The notes beneath the pieces are model-generated. The model was not told the DNA's origin. It did not search any database and saw nothing but the letters and a program-made list of their open reading frames with translations. DNA of 64,000 nt from Scandinavium goeteborgense. Its GTDB lineage: Bacteria > Pseudomonadota > Gammaproteobacteria > Enterobacterales > Enterobacteriaceae. Every line of letters starts with the position of its first letter. Positions within the stretch are counted from its first letter, which is position 1. The stretch is from positions 1,426,001-1,490,000 of the forward strand of contig NZ_CP054058.1 in the NCBI RefSeq assembly GCF_003935895.2. The letters run 5' to 3'. This document shows, in pieces, positions 10,953 through 19,693 of this stretch. The translations under genes were made by a program, and so were the position numbers.

Positions 10953-11687
10953 TCAGCCCGGTTTTCTCGCACTCAGCAGAAAGAGCATCGGACGCTCTTT
11001 CTCTTCCGCAAGCCCCGGATTCGCAGCAACTTGCTCCACGCTCGGGCCCCACTCATCGACGTGCTCAATCACAAAGCCCGCGGCAATCAGCGCGTTGAGC
11101 CACGTGGCGAGTTTGCGGTGCTGCTTCTTCACGCCGTCGGCAAACCAGTTGCTGATGCGCTCGCCTTCCTGCTGATAATGATTCACCGGCCAAGATTTTT
11201 GTCCATCGTTATCCACGAACCAGCCCTGCTGTAGCGCCGCCGTGTAGATCGGGTGCTCGGCGGAAAACGCCAGCCGTCCGCCCGGTTTCAGGGCCTGAAA
11301 CAGCGTGGCGAACAGTCCGTCGATATCCAGCAAATAGTGTAGGGCCAGCGAGCTGTAGGCTAAATCGAGGCTCGCAGCGGGCAACGACAGCGTTTCGAGG
11401 TCAGCGCGCTGATAGTCAATCTGCGGCGCAGCGGTCATTTCCCGGGCGCGATTGAGCATCATTTCTGACACGTCCACGCCCAATACGTGGGCCGCGCCGT
11501 GCTCCTGCGCCCAGCGGCAGAACCAGCCGTAGCCGCAGCCTAAATCGATAATCTTTTTGCCATGTAGAGTTGGCAGCAGGGCCTGTAGCGCTGGCCACTC
11601 GGGTGCGCCATCCAGCCCTTTGACCGAACGGTCGAGCGTGGCGTAACCGGCAAAAAACTGCGGGTTGTCGTAAATATTCTGAGTCAT
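10953..11687 (-). CDS. Class I SAM-dependent methyltransferase
   Basis: Predicted cytosolic methyltransferase of 244 residues. The Rossmann SAM-binding motif I is IIDLGCGYGWFC (about 46-57), with the acidic motif II GVDVSEMML and post-motifs LDLAYSSLALHY and LKPGGRLAFS. These define the Methyltransf_11/UbiE-like superfamily; the substrate cannot be told from sequence. A GGGAGGG ribosome site precedes the ATG. Its stop codon directly abuts the flagellin stop with no intervening base, so the two genes share a 3' boundary. A role in flagellin modification is possible only by proximity; it is not related to the FliB lysine methylase family. Confidence 0.88.
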   Translation of the reverse strand: MTQNIYDNPQFFAGYATLDRSVKGLDGAPEWPALQALLPTLHGKKIIDLGCGYGWFCRWAQEHGAAHVLGVDVSEMMLNRAREMTAAPQIDYQRADLETLSLPAASLDLAYSSLALHYLLDIDGLFATLFQALKPGGRLAFSAEHPIYTAALQQGWFVDNDGQKSWPVNHYQQEGERISNWFADGVKKQHRKLATWLNALIAAGFVIEHVDEWGPSVEQVAANPGLAEEKERPMLFLLSARKPG

Positions 11688-11937
11688 AGACCCTCCCTGA
11701 GGTGATTGTTATACGGCCCACCGTAACCCTTCAGTGCGACCGGGTGAATATAAAACCTTCTCCCGTCAGGCGTTGTCAATTCAGACCGCTTTTTATGGGC
11801 TAAGATTGGGGAGTCAGTGTGAAGATCACTGTCCGAATATGTCGGGCTATTGCTTTTTAGAGGTTGACACGCTTTCCTAAACACCAATCTGCATTTCGTA
11901 ATAAAATGCGCGTCCTTTCCGAAAACAGAATAACGAT

Positions 11938-13371
11938 ATGAAACGTACTGCTCTTGTCGCAGCAATGCTCTGCTTGCCGCTGGCTGCTGTGTTGTCCGGT
12001 TGCGCACCGTCTCACGACACTGGCGCCCCTGTTAAACAGCAATTACCTGCTTCTCATGTTGATAACACCCTTCCGGTGGCCCTGCAAAATGGCTGGCCGC
12101 AGAGTACCTGGTGGGAGGATTATCACGATCCTCAGCTCAACAATTTGATCAACAGCGCGTTAAGCAATGCGCCTGATATGCAGGTGGCGCAGCAGCGCAT
12201 CAAACTGGCAGAAGCACAGGCGCAGATGGCGCAATCACAACTCGGCCCGGAAGTGGATTTCGGCGCTAACGTTGAGCGTCAGCAAATGTCTGCTGAAGGT
12301 CTGATGGGGCCGTTTGCGACTCACGAAGGCGGTGGTCCGTGGTACACCAACGGCACGCTGGGCCTGACTGCAGGTTGGGATCTCGACTTGTGGGGCAAAA
12401 ACCGTGCGCTGGTACAGTCGCGTATCGGGATGGTCAAAGCCCGTTCCGCAGAGCTGGCGCAAACCCGCCAGGTGCTGGCGAGCAGCGTGGCGCGTCTCTA
12501 CTGGCAGTGGCAGACCGAAGCGGGCATCAAACAGGTGCTCGAGCAGGTCAAGCAGGAACAGAGCAGCATTATCTCCGTTGATAAAGCACTCTATTCCCGC
12601 GGCATTACCTCCTCCGTGGAAGGGGCGGAGAATGACATCAGCGTCAGCAAAACCGATCAGCAGCTGACCGAAGTCGCCGGTAACATGAAGGAAATCGAAG
12701 CCCGTCTGATGGCGCTGACCAACAGCCAGAGCAGCGCGCTGTCGCTGCATCAGGTCGCGCTTCCGGCGGTGAAAACGCAGATGCCTGCGTCGCTGGGTTA
12801 CGACCTGCTGGCGCGTCGCCCTGACCTCCAGGAAGCGAACTGGTATATCCAGTCTTCCATGAGCGAAGTGGATGCGGCGAAAGCGGCGTTCTATCCGGAC
12901 ATTAACCTGATGGGCTTCCTGCAACAGGATGCGTTGCACCTGAGCGACCTGTTCAAACATTCTGCGAACCAGATGGGCATCACCGCCGGTCTGACGCTGC
13001 CGATTTTCGACAGCGGTCGCCTGAATGCGAACCTGGATATCGCCGATGCGCAGCGTGATTTGTCGGTTGCCAACTACAACAAAGCAGTGGTGGATGCGGT
13101 CAATCAGGTCGCGAAAACGGCCAGCCAGCTGGAAACGCTGATGGAGAAAAACCAGCAGCAACAGCAGGTGATGAAAGACTCTGATCGCGTAGTGCAGCAG
13201 GCGCAGGCGCGACTGTCGGCCGGGATCCTGTCTGGCTCTCAGGTCAGCATGGCGAAACTGCCTTCCTTGCAGGAGCAAATCGGTTCGCTGCGCCTTCAGG
13301 GCCAGTGGGTTGATGCCAGCATTCAGCTGACCTCCGCGCTCGGTGGTGGCTACCACTACACCGGAAAATAA
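11938..13371 (+). CDS. mdtQ: MdtQ-type outer membrane efflux lipoprotein (TolC/OprM family)
   Basis: Outer membrane channel component of a tripartite multidrug exporter. It has a lipoprotein signal with lipobox LSGC (Cys21) and two outer-membrane-factor repeats rich in coiled-coil (about 60-250 and 270-460). Markers include WWEDYHDPQLNNLI, GWDLDLWGKNRALV, LARRPDLQEANW and LTLPIFDSGRLNANL, typical of the NodT/OprM lipoprotein group. In E. coli K-12 mdtQ is broken, whereas here the 477-codon frame is intact. No inner-membrane pump or adaptor gene is adjacent, so partners must be encoded elsewhere. The 250 bases before it hold promoters for this gene and the divergent methyltransferase gene; nothing else is seen there. 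Confidence 0.9.
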   Translation: MKRTALVAAMLCLPLAAVLSGCAPSHDTGAPVKQQLPASHVDNTLPVALQNGWPQSTWWEDYHDPQLNNLINSALSNAPDMQVAQQRIKLAEAQAQMAQSQLGPEVDFGANVERQQMSAEGLMGPFATHEGGGPWYTNGTLGLTAGWDLDLWGKNRALVQSRIGMVKARSAELAQTRQVLASSVARLYWQWQTEAGIKQVLEQVKQEQSSIISVDKALYSRGITSSVEGAENDISVSKTDQQLTEVAGNMKEIEARLMALTNSQSSALSLHQVALPAVKTQMPASLGYDLLARRPDLQEANWYIQSSMSEVDAAKAAFYPDINLMGFLQQDALHLSDLFKHSANQMGITAGLTLPIFDSGRLNANLDIADAQRDLSVANYNKAVVDAVNQVAKTASQLETLMEKNQQQQQVMKDSDRVVQQAQARLSAGILSGSQVSMAKLPSLQEQIGSLRLQGQWVDASIQLTSALGGGYHYTGK

Positions 13372-13427
13372 TCCCCCGCGGTGTGACTTTCCTATACTTA
13401 CCTCCTGGACAACGCCAGGAGGTACTC

Positions 13428-14201
13428 ATGACAACAAAAGTCGCGGTCGTCACCGCATCGGATTCCGGGATTGGTAAACAGTGCGCGCTGCAACTGGCGC
13501 GCAAAGGTTTCACGCTCGGCGTGACGTGGCACTCTGATGAACAGGGCGCCCGTCAAACCGTGCAGGAACTCAACGCGCTGGGCTGCCAGGCTCAGGCCAT
13601 TCAACTCGATTTAAGCCATCTTCCACAGGGCGCGCAAGCGCTGGATACTCTTATTCAACGGCTGGGCCGCATTGACGTGCTGGTCAACAACGCCGGGCGA
13701 ATGACCAAATCTTCTGTACTCGACGTGACGCTGGACGACTGGCGGGAAACCTTCTGCGTGGACGTCGAAGGCGCATTGCTGTGCTCGCAGATTGCAGCCC
13801 GACACATGATCAAGCAGGGCGAAGGCGGGCGGATCATTAACATCACTTCCGTGCACGAGCACACCCCGTTGCCGCAGGCCAGCGCCTACACCGCCGCCAA
13901 ACATGCCCTCGGCGGGCTGACCAAATCCCTGGCACTCGAACTGGTGGATCACCACATTCTGGTCAACGCCGTTGCGCCGGGGGCCATCGCCACGGCGATG
14001 AATAATTTGAAGGATGATGACGTGGAGCCCGGTTCGCTGCCTAATGTGCCGATGGCAAGGCCGGGTAAAACCGAGGAGATCGCCGGGCTGGTGGCGTGGC
14101 TGTGTTCTGATGATGCGACGTACGTGACAGGGCAATCGCTGATTGTCGACGGTGGATTTATGCTGGTGAATCCACAGTTTCTGTCACAAAAACAGGGCTG
14201 A
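13428..14201 (+). CDS. yohF: Short-chain dehydrogenase/reductase YohF
   Basis: NAD(P)-dependent oxidoreductase of 257 residues; substrate unknown. Classical SDR features are the cofactor loop TASDSGIG (9-16), the VNNAG motif (86-90) and the catalytic Ser141, Tyr154 and Lys158 (ITS, YTAAK). The C-terminal LIVDGGFML is typical. The ATG at 13428 follows a CAGGAGGT ribosome site and is preferred to an upstream in-frame start. It is convergent with yohD. Confidence 0.93.
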   Translation: MTTKVAVVTASDSGIGKQCALQLARKGFTLGVTWHSDEQGARQTVQELNALGCQAQAIQLDLSHLPQGAQALDTLIQRLGRIDVLVNNAGRMTKSSVLDVTLDDWRETFCVDVEGALLCSQIAARHMIKQGEGGRIINITSVHEHTPLPQASAYTAAKHALGGLTKSLALELVDHHILVNAVAPGAIATAMNNLKDDDVEPGSLPNVPMARPGKTEEIAGLVAWLCSDDATYVTGQSLIVDGGFMLVNPQFLSQKQG

Positions 14202-14227
14202 TCAATACGGCGCAGCGAACCTGCGCC

Positions 14228-14812
14228 TTACTCTTTGTCATCGGATTTCGCATCTTTGCGGTCGCGGTAACTGAACCACAGGCGCACCGCAATCACCGCA
14301 ATCGCGACGATAATCAGCCATGCCCAGTGCTTAATATGCTGATCCAGATGATGCAACCACGGGCCGATCACTTCCCCGCCGAGATACCCCAACGTGGTGA
14401 ACAGCACCGCCCACACCAGCGCACCAACGATATTGAGCGGCAGGAAGATTTTCGGCGGCAGACGACTGGCGCCAATCAGCACCGGGCCGATAATCCGAAA
14501 GCCGTACATAAAACGGCTGCCGATGACGAACAGCCACGGGCGGTTCTGAATCAGCCGCTGCGCCTTTTGGATTTTCTTTTGATGGCGGGAAAAGCGTTTA
14601 ATCAGGCGGCCGCCGAAATGGCGTCCGAGAAGGTATAGCACCTGATCGCCAATCATCCCGCCGAGCGCTACCGACGCGACCACTAGCCAGAAGCGCAGCA
14701 GACCCTGGTGGGCCGCAACACCGCCGAGCAGGGTAACCGTTTCCCCTTCGGCCAGCGCCCCGATAACCAGCGCGGCGTAGCCATAGTGGCTAATCAGATT
14801 ATTGATATCCAT
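14228..14812 (-). CDS. yohD: DedA/SNARE-associated family membrane protein YohD
   Basis: Inner-membrane protein of 194 residues of the DedA superfamily. The family is linked to undecaprenyl-phosphate or phospholipid translocation and to membrane-potential homeostasis; the specific role of YohD is unknown. Seen here are the family glutamate region AEGETVTLLGG near the N-terminus, the conserved arginine-containing segment RFMYGFRIIGPVLIG and the amphipathic region with KRFSRHQKKIQKAQ. The start at 14812 (MDINNLISHYGYAAL) matches E. coli YohD. Confidence 0.93.
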   Translation of the reverse strand: MDINNLISHYGYAALVIGALAEGETVTLLGGVAAHQGLLRFWLVVASVALGGMIGDQVLYLLGRHFGGRLIKRFSRHQKKIQKAQRLIQNRPWLFVIGSRFMYGFRIIGPVLIGASRLPPKIFLPLNIVGALVWAVLFTTLGYLGGEVIGPWLHHLDQHIKHWAWLIIVAIAVIAVRLWFSYRDRKDAKSDDKE

Positions 14813-14984
14813 ACGGGTTTTATTGTCTCCCTCAATGCCGAATCCTTTAAGCATACACCCCTGAATGACAATCACCAGGCAACGGGCGTTCTGCCGTGGC
14901 GCTCTTTTTGGGGTTGTACAAAATATAATCGCCAGCGTGCATTATACTTAGCTCATGCTGTGTGAAGCCGATAAAGGAGGCTTT

Positions 14985-15572
14985 ATGAATCATGTCTGGG
15001 GACTTTTCTCCCATCCCGATCGTGAAATGCAAGTCATTCAGAGCGAGAACGAAACCGTCTCGCATCATTACACCCACCATGTGCTGGCGATGGCGGCGGT
15101 CCCGGTTATCTGTGCGTTTATCGGCACCACCCAAATCGGCTGGAACTTTGGCGATGGCACCACCGTAAAACTGTCACTGTTCACCGGCTTCGCGCTGGCG
15201 GTGCTGTTTTATGGCCTGATGCTGGCCGGGGTCGCGGTAATGGGACGGGTCATCTGGTGGATGGCGCGTAATTATCCGCAACGACCGTCGCTCAAGCGTT
15301 GCATGGTGTTCGCCGGATACGTGGCGACGCCTATCTTCCTCAGCGGCATCGTGGCGCTGTATCCGCTGGTCTGGCTGTGTGCGTTGGTCGGGACTGTGGC
15401 GCTGTGTTACACCGGCTACCTGCTGTACATCGGCATTCCGATGTTCCTCGGCATTAACCGGGAAGAGGGGATGAGCTTTGCCAGTTCGACGCTGGCGATT
15501 GGGGTGCTGGTCCTCGAAGTCCTGCTGGCGGCGACCGTTATTCTGTGGGGCTATGGCTATCGTTTATTCTGA
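14985..15572 (+). CDS. yohC: YIP1-family inner membrane protein YohC
   Basis: Polytopic membrane protein of 195 residues, the same length as E. coli YohC. A cytoplasmic N-terminus (HVWGLFSHPDREMQVIQ) is followed by about five membrane helices, characteristic of bacterial Yip1-domain proteins. Function is unknown. A strong AAAGGAGG site lies six bases before the ATG. Confidence 0.93.
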   Translation: MNHVWGLFSHPDREMQVIQSENETVSHHYTHHVLAMAAVPVICAFIGTTQIGWNFGDGTTVKLSLFTGFALAVLFYGLMLAGVAVMGRVIWWMARNYPQRPSLKRCMVFAGYVATPIFLSGIVALYPLVWLCALVGTVALCYTGYLLYIGIPMFLGINREEGMSFASSTLAIGVLVLEVLLAATVILWGYGYRLF

Positions 15573-15749
15573 CCTTAACGCATAGCGGGTATTGATGATT
15601 TCATCGCCCGCTATGCAGCATTTATTCACGATTAACTAGTGGCACGAGAAAGCTCTGGCGCGGTATGATGCCCCGGCTTGCGTTTGTGAAGTGCATACAA
15701 ATGCCTCCCGAAATCATAACTTGCGTAAATAATTACCAGACACCTCACG

Positions 15750-16697
15750 ATGCCTAAATTTCGAGTTTCTCTGCTCAGCCTCGCGCTGATGCTGGCAGTA
15801 CCTTTCGCGCCTCAGGCGAGTGCCAAAACTGCCGTGGCCGCCGCTGCATCGCAGCCGGACATTGCTTCCGGTAGCGCGATGATTGTCGATTTAAACACCA
15901 ATAAAGTGATTTATGCCAGCGAGCCAGACCTGGTGCGCCCGATTGCGTCGATAACCAAGCTGATGACGGTGATGGTGGTGCTGGATGCCCATTTGCCGCT
16001 CGATGAAATGTTAAGCGTGGATATCAGCCATACGCCAGAGATGAAAGGGATTTACTCACGCGTACGCCTGAACAGCCATATCAGTCGTAAAAACATGATG
16101 CTGCTGGCGCTGATGTCATCCGAGAACCGCGCGGCAGCAAGTCTCGCGCATCATTACCCTGGCGGTTACGACGCGTTTATTCGCGCCATGAACGCCAAGG
16201 CGAAATCCTTGGGCATGAGCCACACGCATTATGTGGAGCCAACGGGCCTGTCGATTCATAACGTATCGACCGCGCGCGATCTGTCCAAATTGCTGATTGC
16301 CACCAAACAGTACCCGCTGATGGGCCAGTTGAGCACCACCAAAGAAGACATGGCGACCTTCAGCAACCCGAATTACACGCTGCCATTCCGTAATACCAAC
16401 CATCTGGTGTATCGCGAAAACTGGAACATCCAGCTGACCAAAACCGGGTTTACCAACGCGGCGGGCCATTGTCTGGTGATGCGTACGGTGATGAACAATC
16501 GTCCGGTGGCGATGGTGGTGATGGATGCGTTCGGCAAATATACGCACTTTGCGGATGCCAGCCGTCTGCGGACCTGGGTAGAAACCGGGAAAGTGATGCC
16601 GGTACCGCCTGCGGCCCTGGCCTACAAAAAGCAGAAAGAAGCGCAGATGGCGAGTGCCATTCAGAATTCGTCGCAGCAGATAGCACAGGCGGATTGA
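15750..16697 (+). CDS. pbpG: D-alanyl-D-alanine endopeptidase PBP7
   Basis: Periplasmic penicillin-binding protein that cleaves D-Ala-meso-DAP cross-links in peptidoglycan. It has 315 residues (E. coli 310). It has a Sec signal peptide (about 1-25, cleaved after QASA) and the three active-site motifs of the S11 family: SITK (67-70), SEN (124-126) and KTG (231-233). It is followed by a REP-like repeat array rather than a clear terminator. Confidence 0.96.
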   Translation: MPKFRVSLLSLALMLAVPFAPQASAKTAVAAAASQPDIASGSAMIVDLNTNKVIYASEPDLVRPIASITKLMTVMVVLDAHLPLDEMLSVDISHTPEMKGIYSRVRLNSHISRKNMMLLALMSSENRAAASLAHHYPGGYDAFIRAMNAKAKSLGMSHTHYVEPTGLSIHNVSTARDLSKLLIATKQYPLMGQLSTTKEDMATFSNPNYTLPFRNTNHLVYRENWNIQLTKTGFTNAAGHCLVMRTVMNNRPVAMVVMDAFGKYTHFADASRLRTWVETGKVMPVPPAALAYKKQKEAQMASAIQNSSQQIAQAD

Positions 16698-16705
16698 CAG
16701 GAATT

Positions 16706-16922
16706 GCCCGGCGGCGCTAGCGCTTGCACGGGCCTACGGAAATTATTCGTCGATGTGTGCCCGGTGGCGCTGTCGCTTGCACGGGCCTACGGAAACTATC
16801 CGTCGATGTGTGCCCGGCTTTCACGGGCCTACGGAAACTATCCGTCGATGTGTGCCCGCTTTCACGGGCCTACGGAAACTATCCGTGGTTGTAGGCCCGG
16901 CAAGCGACAGCGCCGCCGGGCA
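16706..16922. repeat. REP/BIME-like array with four tandem units
   Basis: The block between pbpG and the acetyltransferase gene starts with GCCCGGCGGCGCTAGCGC and ends with its near inverted copy GACAGCGCCGCCGGGC, the usual form of paired REP elements. Inside, the core CACGGGCCTACGGAAA begins at 16727, 16780, 16822 and 16863 (spacings 53, 42 and 41), each copy but the last followed by CGTCGATGTGTGCCCG. It is a non-coding transcript-end element between a plus-strand and a minus-strand gene, both of which end here. Confidence 0.85.
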
Positions 16923-16928
16923 ATAAAA

Positions 16929-17483
16929 CTACTCCGGCAGCGTCCAGTCACCGTCGTTGAGCGGACGCTGCACAATCAACGTATCTCGCCAGTCACCCAT
17001 CTTATAGCCGACACTGCGCAGCTGTCCGGCTACTTCAAACCCGTGTTTTTTATGCAACCGCAGCGAGCCGGCATTGTTGTTGCCATCACCGATCACCGCC
17101 ACCATCTGGCGCCAGGGGCCTTGTTCGCACACCTCAATCAATCGGGCGAGCAATGAACTGCCGACGCCGCGCCCGGTCATGCTGGCATCAACGTAAATGG
17201 ATTCTTCGAGGGTGTAACGATAGGCCGGGCGAGGGCGATAATGGCTGGCGTAACAGTAGCCGACGATAATGCCGCGATAGAGCGCCACCAGCCACGGCAG
17301 CTCCTGTCCGGCGACGACGTTCATCCGCTCGCGCATCTCATCGACAGAAGGCGGAATTTCCTCAAAAGAGGCGCGACCGTTTAACACATGCCAGGCGTAC
17401 AGAGCGGCAATCGCAGGCGCATCGTCAAGTCTGGCTTCGCGAATTTCAACCTCTGCACCGTATAAGACATCCACCGCTGACAT
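16929..17483 (-). CDS. GNAT-family N-acetyltransferase (phosphinothricin/methionine-sulfoxide acetyltransferase type)
   Basis: Predicted cytosolic acetyl-CoA-dependent acetyltransferase of 184 residues. The N-terminal IREARLDDAPAIAALYAWHV and the TLEESIYVDASMTGRGVGSSLL segment, which carries the acetyl-CoA pyrophosphate loop TGRGVGS, resemble the Pat/YncA subgroup that detoxifies phosphinothricin or methionine sulfone. Further matches are YCYASHYRPRPAYRYT and MVAVIGDGNNNAGSLRLH, also typical of that group. A GAGG ribosome site precedes the ATG. The substrate is inferred from the subgroup. Confidence 0.88.
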   Translation of the reverse strand: MSAVDVLYGAEVEIREARLDDAPAIAALYAWHVLNGRASFEEIPPSVDEMRERMNVVAGQELPWLVALYRGIIVGYCYASHYRPRPAYRYTLEESIYVDASMTGRGVGSSLLARLIEVCEQGPWRQMVAVIGDGNNNAGSLRLHKKHGFEVAGQLRSVGYKMGDWRDTLIVQRPLNDGDWTLPE

Positions 17484-17646
17484 ATTAAACCACTCCTCGA
17501 GCCTCGGTATCAGGCTACTTTATTTGCCATTTTGGGCTTGGGCAGTGCTCAAAATCTTCACGTACTTCGTGTACGCTCCGGTTTTTCCGCGCTGTCCGCA
17601 GCCAAACTGGCTGCAACAGTTACGCCTTGCGTTTAGCAATTGACCA

Positions 17647-17670
17647 GGTCAGAGAAACGTTTCTCTGACC
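17647..17670. promoter_or_regulatory. 24-bp perfect palindrome between dld and the acetyltransferase gene
   Basis: GGTCAGAGAAAC is followed immediately by its exact reverse complement, with no spacer. It lies 177 bases upstream of the acetyltransferase start and 49 bases after the dld stop codon. No T-run follows on the minus strand, so it reads more like a regulator-binding site than a terminator. The 235-base gap also holds a GCAGCCA/TGGCTGC stem at about 17597-17613. Confidence 0.5.
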
Positions 17671-17718
17671 CTTCACCGCTACTGTAATCGGAGTTAAGCA
17701 GCAATACACTACTCCCCC

Positions 17719-19482
17719 TTAATTCTGGGAGGGGGTTACTTCAGTTACGCTTTCAGCATCTTCGGGCGTATGACTTTCACCCCAATATTTCTGCTTACTG
17801 GTTTTACCAATGCCGGGGTTCATACTGTTGGTCGGATCATTTTCGCGATAAAACTGTTTTAACGACTCCACCGCTTCATAAAGATGGCCCACGTTATGTT
17901 CCGCAGGATATTGCGCGCCGCGCTCGCGCAGCAGAGCCAGCATCTGTTCCTTCAGCGCGTGCGCGTCCACGCCTTTCTTAACGATGTAATCCTGATGGAA
18001 AACGTGACACATAAAGTGACCATAATAGAGTTTATGCGTCAGCTGGCTGTCGATTTCCGGCGGCAGGCGCTCGAACCAGTCGGTGTCGTTGCGGCGCAGG
18101 GCGATATCCAGCGCCAGAATATCTTCCACCTCATCCGCATGGACCGCCTGATAGCGAATCGCCGCGCCCGCTGCCGCAAAGCGGTGCAGGAAGGCCTTGC
18201 TGCCTTCTTCCGGTGTACAGGCGAAGAACGCGCCATCGGCGGTTTTGAAGAATTCCGTCAGCCAGGTTTTCGCCTCGTCGATGCCGTCTCCGGCCATCTT
18301 CAGCATTAAATGATGTTCGTACTGGTCACGGTAACTTTTCATCCGATCCGGCAGGTGTGCCGGGAAGGCGTGGCCGAGCTTCTGCATAAAGCGGTCGGTG
18401 AAGTGCGGCTTAAACAGCGGCACTTTTTCCAGCATCGCGTCGGTGCGGCCTTTCAGGGTGAAAAACAGCGGCATTTTATCGGTGCCGAGTTTGTCGATCA
18501 TCAGGAAGGTGTCTTTGCCGTATTGTTCCGCGATGTCATAAATGTCGCGGTGCATATACTCTCCGGCCACCGGTAAATTGGCGAAATTGGCCAGCATATG
18601 GCGGCGAAGTTCCGTCAGCACTTCCGGCTGATTGGTGCCGATATAAAACACCTGCTGACGTTTTTCGGCTTCGAACGTATCCAGACGTGCGGCGAAAACG
18701 GCGAGCTTCCCGGCGCAGCCGGAAGATTCAAACAGGCGTTCCGGGTCGGCGTTATAGCGCGCCGGGGTATCGGCATCGACGTCACGCACGCGGGTAACGT
18801 AGTCGTGATCGTGGGCGTGACGGCCATCGTGCCGCACGTCGCTCTCTTTCAGGCGATCGTCGTCGAGCTTGCTGAGGATCTGCTCCGGGGTTTCACCCAG
18901 GTCGATGCCCAGATGGTTCACCAGCTGCAGTTTGCCGTCGTCGGTAATGCGCGCGAACAGCGACATTTCGGTATATGCCGGGCCGCGCTGCACCAGCGAA
19001 CCGCCGGAGTTATTGCAGATCCCGCCGATCACCGACGCGCCAATGCACGACGATCCGATCACCGAGTGCGGCTCGCGGCCGAGCGGCTTCAGCGCTTTTT
19101 CCAGCGAATATAGCGTGGTGCCCGGATACGCCAGCACCTGCTGACCGTTGTCGATCAGGTGCAGCTTATCGAGGCGCAGCGTACTGATTATCACAATCTG
19201 GCGGTCGTAATCGTTGCCGCTTGGCGTAGAGCCTTCGGTCAGACCGGTATTGGCGGCCTGCATCAGAATAATTTTGTCGGCCTGGACGCAGGCGCTGAGT
19301 ACGCGCCACAGCTCCAGCAGCGTGCCGGGGAATACCACGGCGAGCGCATCGCCATTGCCCGAACGGAAGCCCTTGCGATAACGGGCGGTTTTGGCGGGGT
19401 CGGTCAGCAGGTGTGAATGGCCCACCAGGCGGGTCAGTTCAGACAGAAAAGCGTGATTATCATGTGTTGTCGTGGAAGACAT
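17719..19482 (-). CDS. dld: Quinone-dependent D-lactate dehydrogenase
   Basis: Peripheral inner-membrane flavoenzyme that oxidises D-lactate to pyruvate and passes electrons to the quinone pool. It has 587 residues; E. coli Dld has 571, and the extra length is a C-terminal tail rich in Glu, Val and Thr. An FAD_binding_4 domain (about 40-200; VIGSSCIGASVIGGICNNSGG) is followed by the lactate-dehydrogenase membrane-binding domain, with HNVGHLYEAVESL near the end. Sequence from 1 to about 570 aligns throughout with E. coli Dld. It is divergent from bglX. Confidence 0.96.
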   Translation of the reverse strand: MSSTTTHDNHAFLSELTRLVGHSHLLTDPAKTARYRKGFRSGNGDALAVVFPGTLLELWRVLSACVQADKIILMQAANTGLTEGSTPSGNDYDRQIVIISTLRLDKLHLIDNGQQVLAYPGTTLYSLEKALKPLGREPHSVIGSSCIGASVIGGICNNSGGSLVQRGPAYTEMSLFARITDDGKLQLVNHLGIDLGETPEQILSKLDDDRLKESDVRHDGRHAHDHDYVTRVRDVDADTPARYNADPERLFESSGCAGKLAVFAARLDTFEAEKRQQVFYIGTNQPEVLTELRRHMLANFANLPVAGEYMHRDIYDIAEQYGKDTFLMIDKLGTDKMPLFFTLKGRTDAMLEKVPLFKPHFTDRFMQKLGHAFPAHLPDRMKSYRDQYEHHLMLKMAGDGIDEAKTWLTEFFKTADGAFFACTPEEGSKAFLHRFAAAGAAIRYQAVHADEVEDILALDIALRRNDTDWFERLPPEIDSQLTHKLYYGHFMCHVFHQDYIVKKGVDAHALKEQMLALLRERGAQYPAEHNVGHLYEAVESLKQFYRENDPTNSMNPGIGKTSKQKYWGESHTPEDAESVTEVTPSQN

Positions 19483-19693
19483 CTTCTCACTCCTTGTGAT
19501 GAGGAAAGTGTGGTGAGGCGCTTTTTTCGTGACTCAAGAATAGCGCTTTGTATGACAATTTTGTGCAGGAATTGAGTGAAAATTCAGAGCATAACCTCCG
19601 CATACTGTTCGCACCCTTATCAGGCTTATGGCAAACTGCTGTTTTTTGGCAGGCTTTTGCCGAGATACCCGGTCTGAAGAGAGAGAATATAAG

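Noticed and set aside
12235-13356. A long open frame on the minus strand inside mdtQ
   Set aside because: It is the shadow of a GC-rich coding gene; the encoded protein has a biased Arg/His/Gln composition and no family features.
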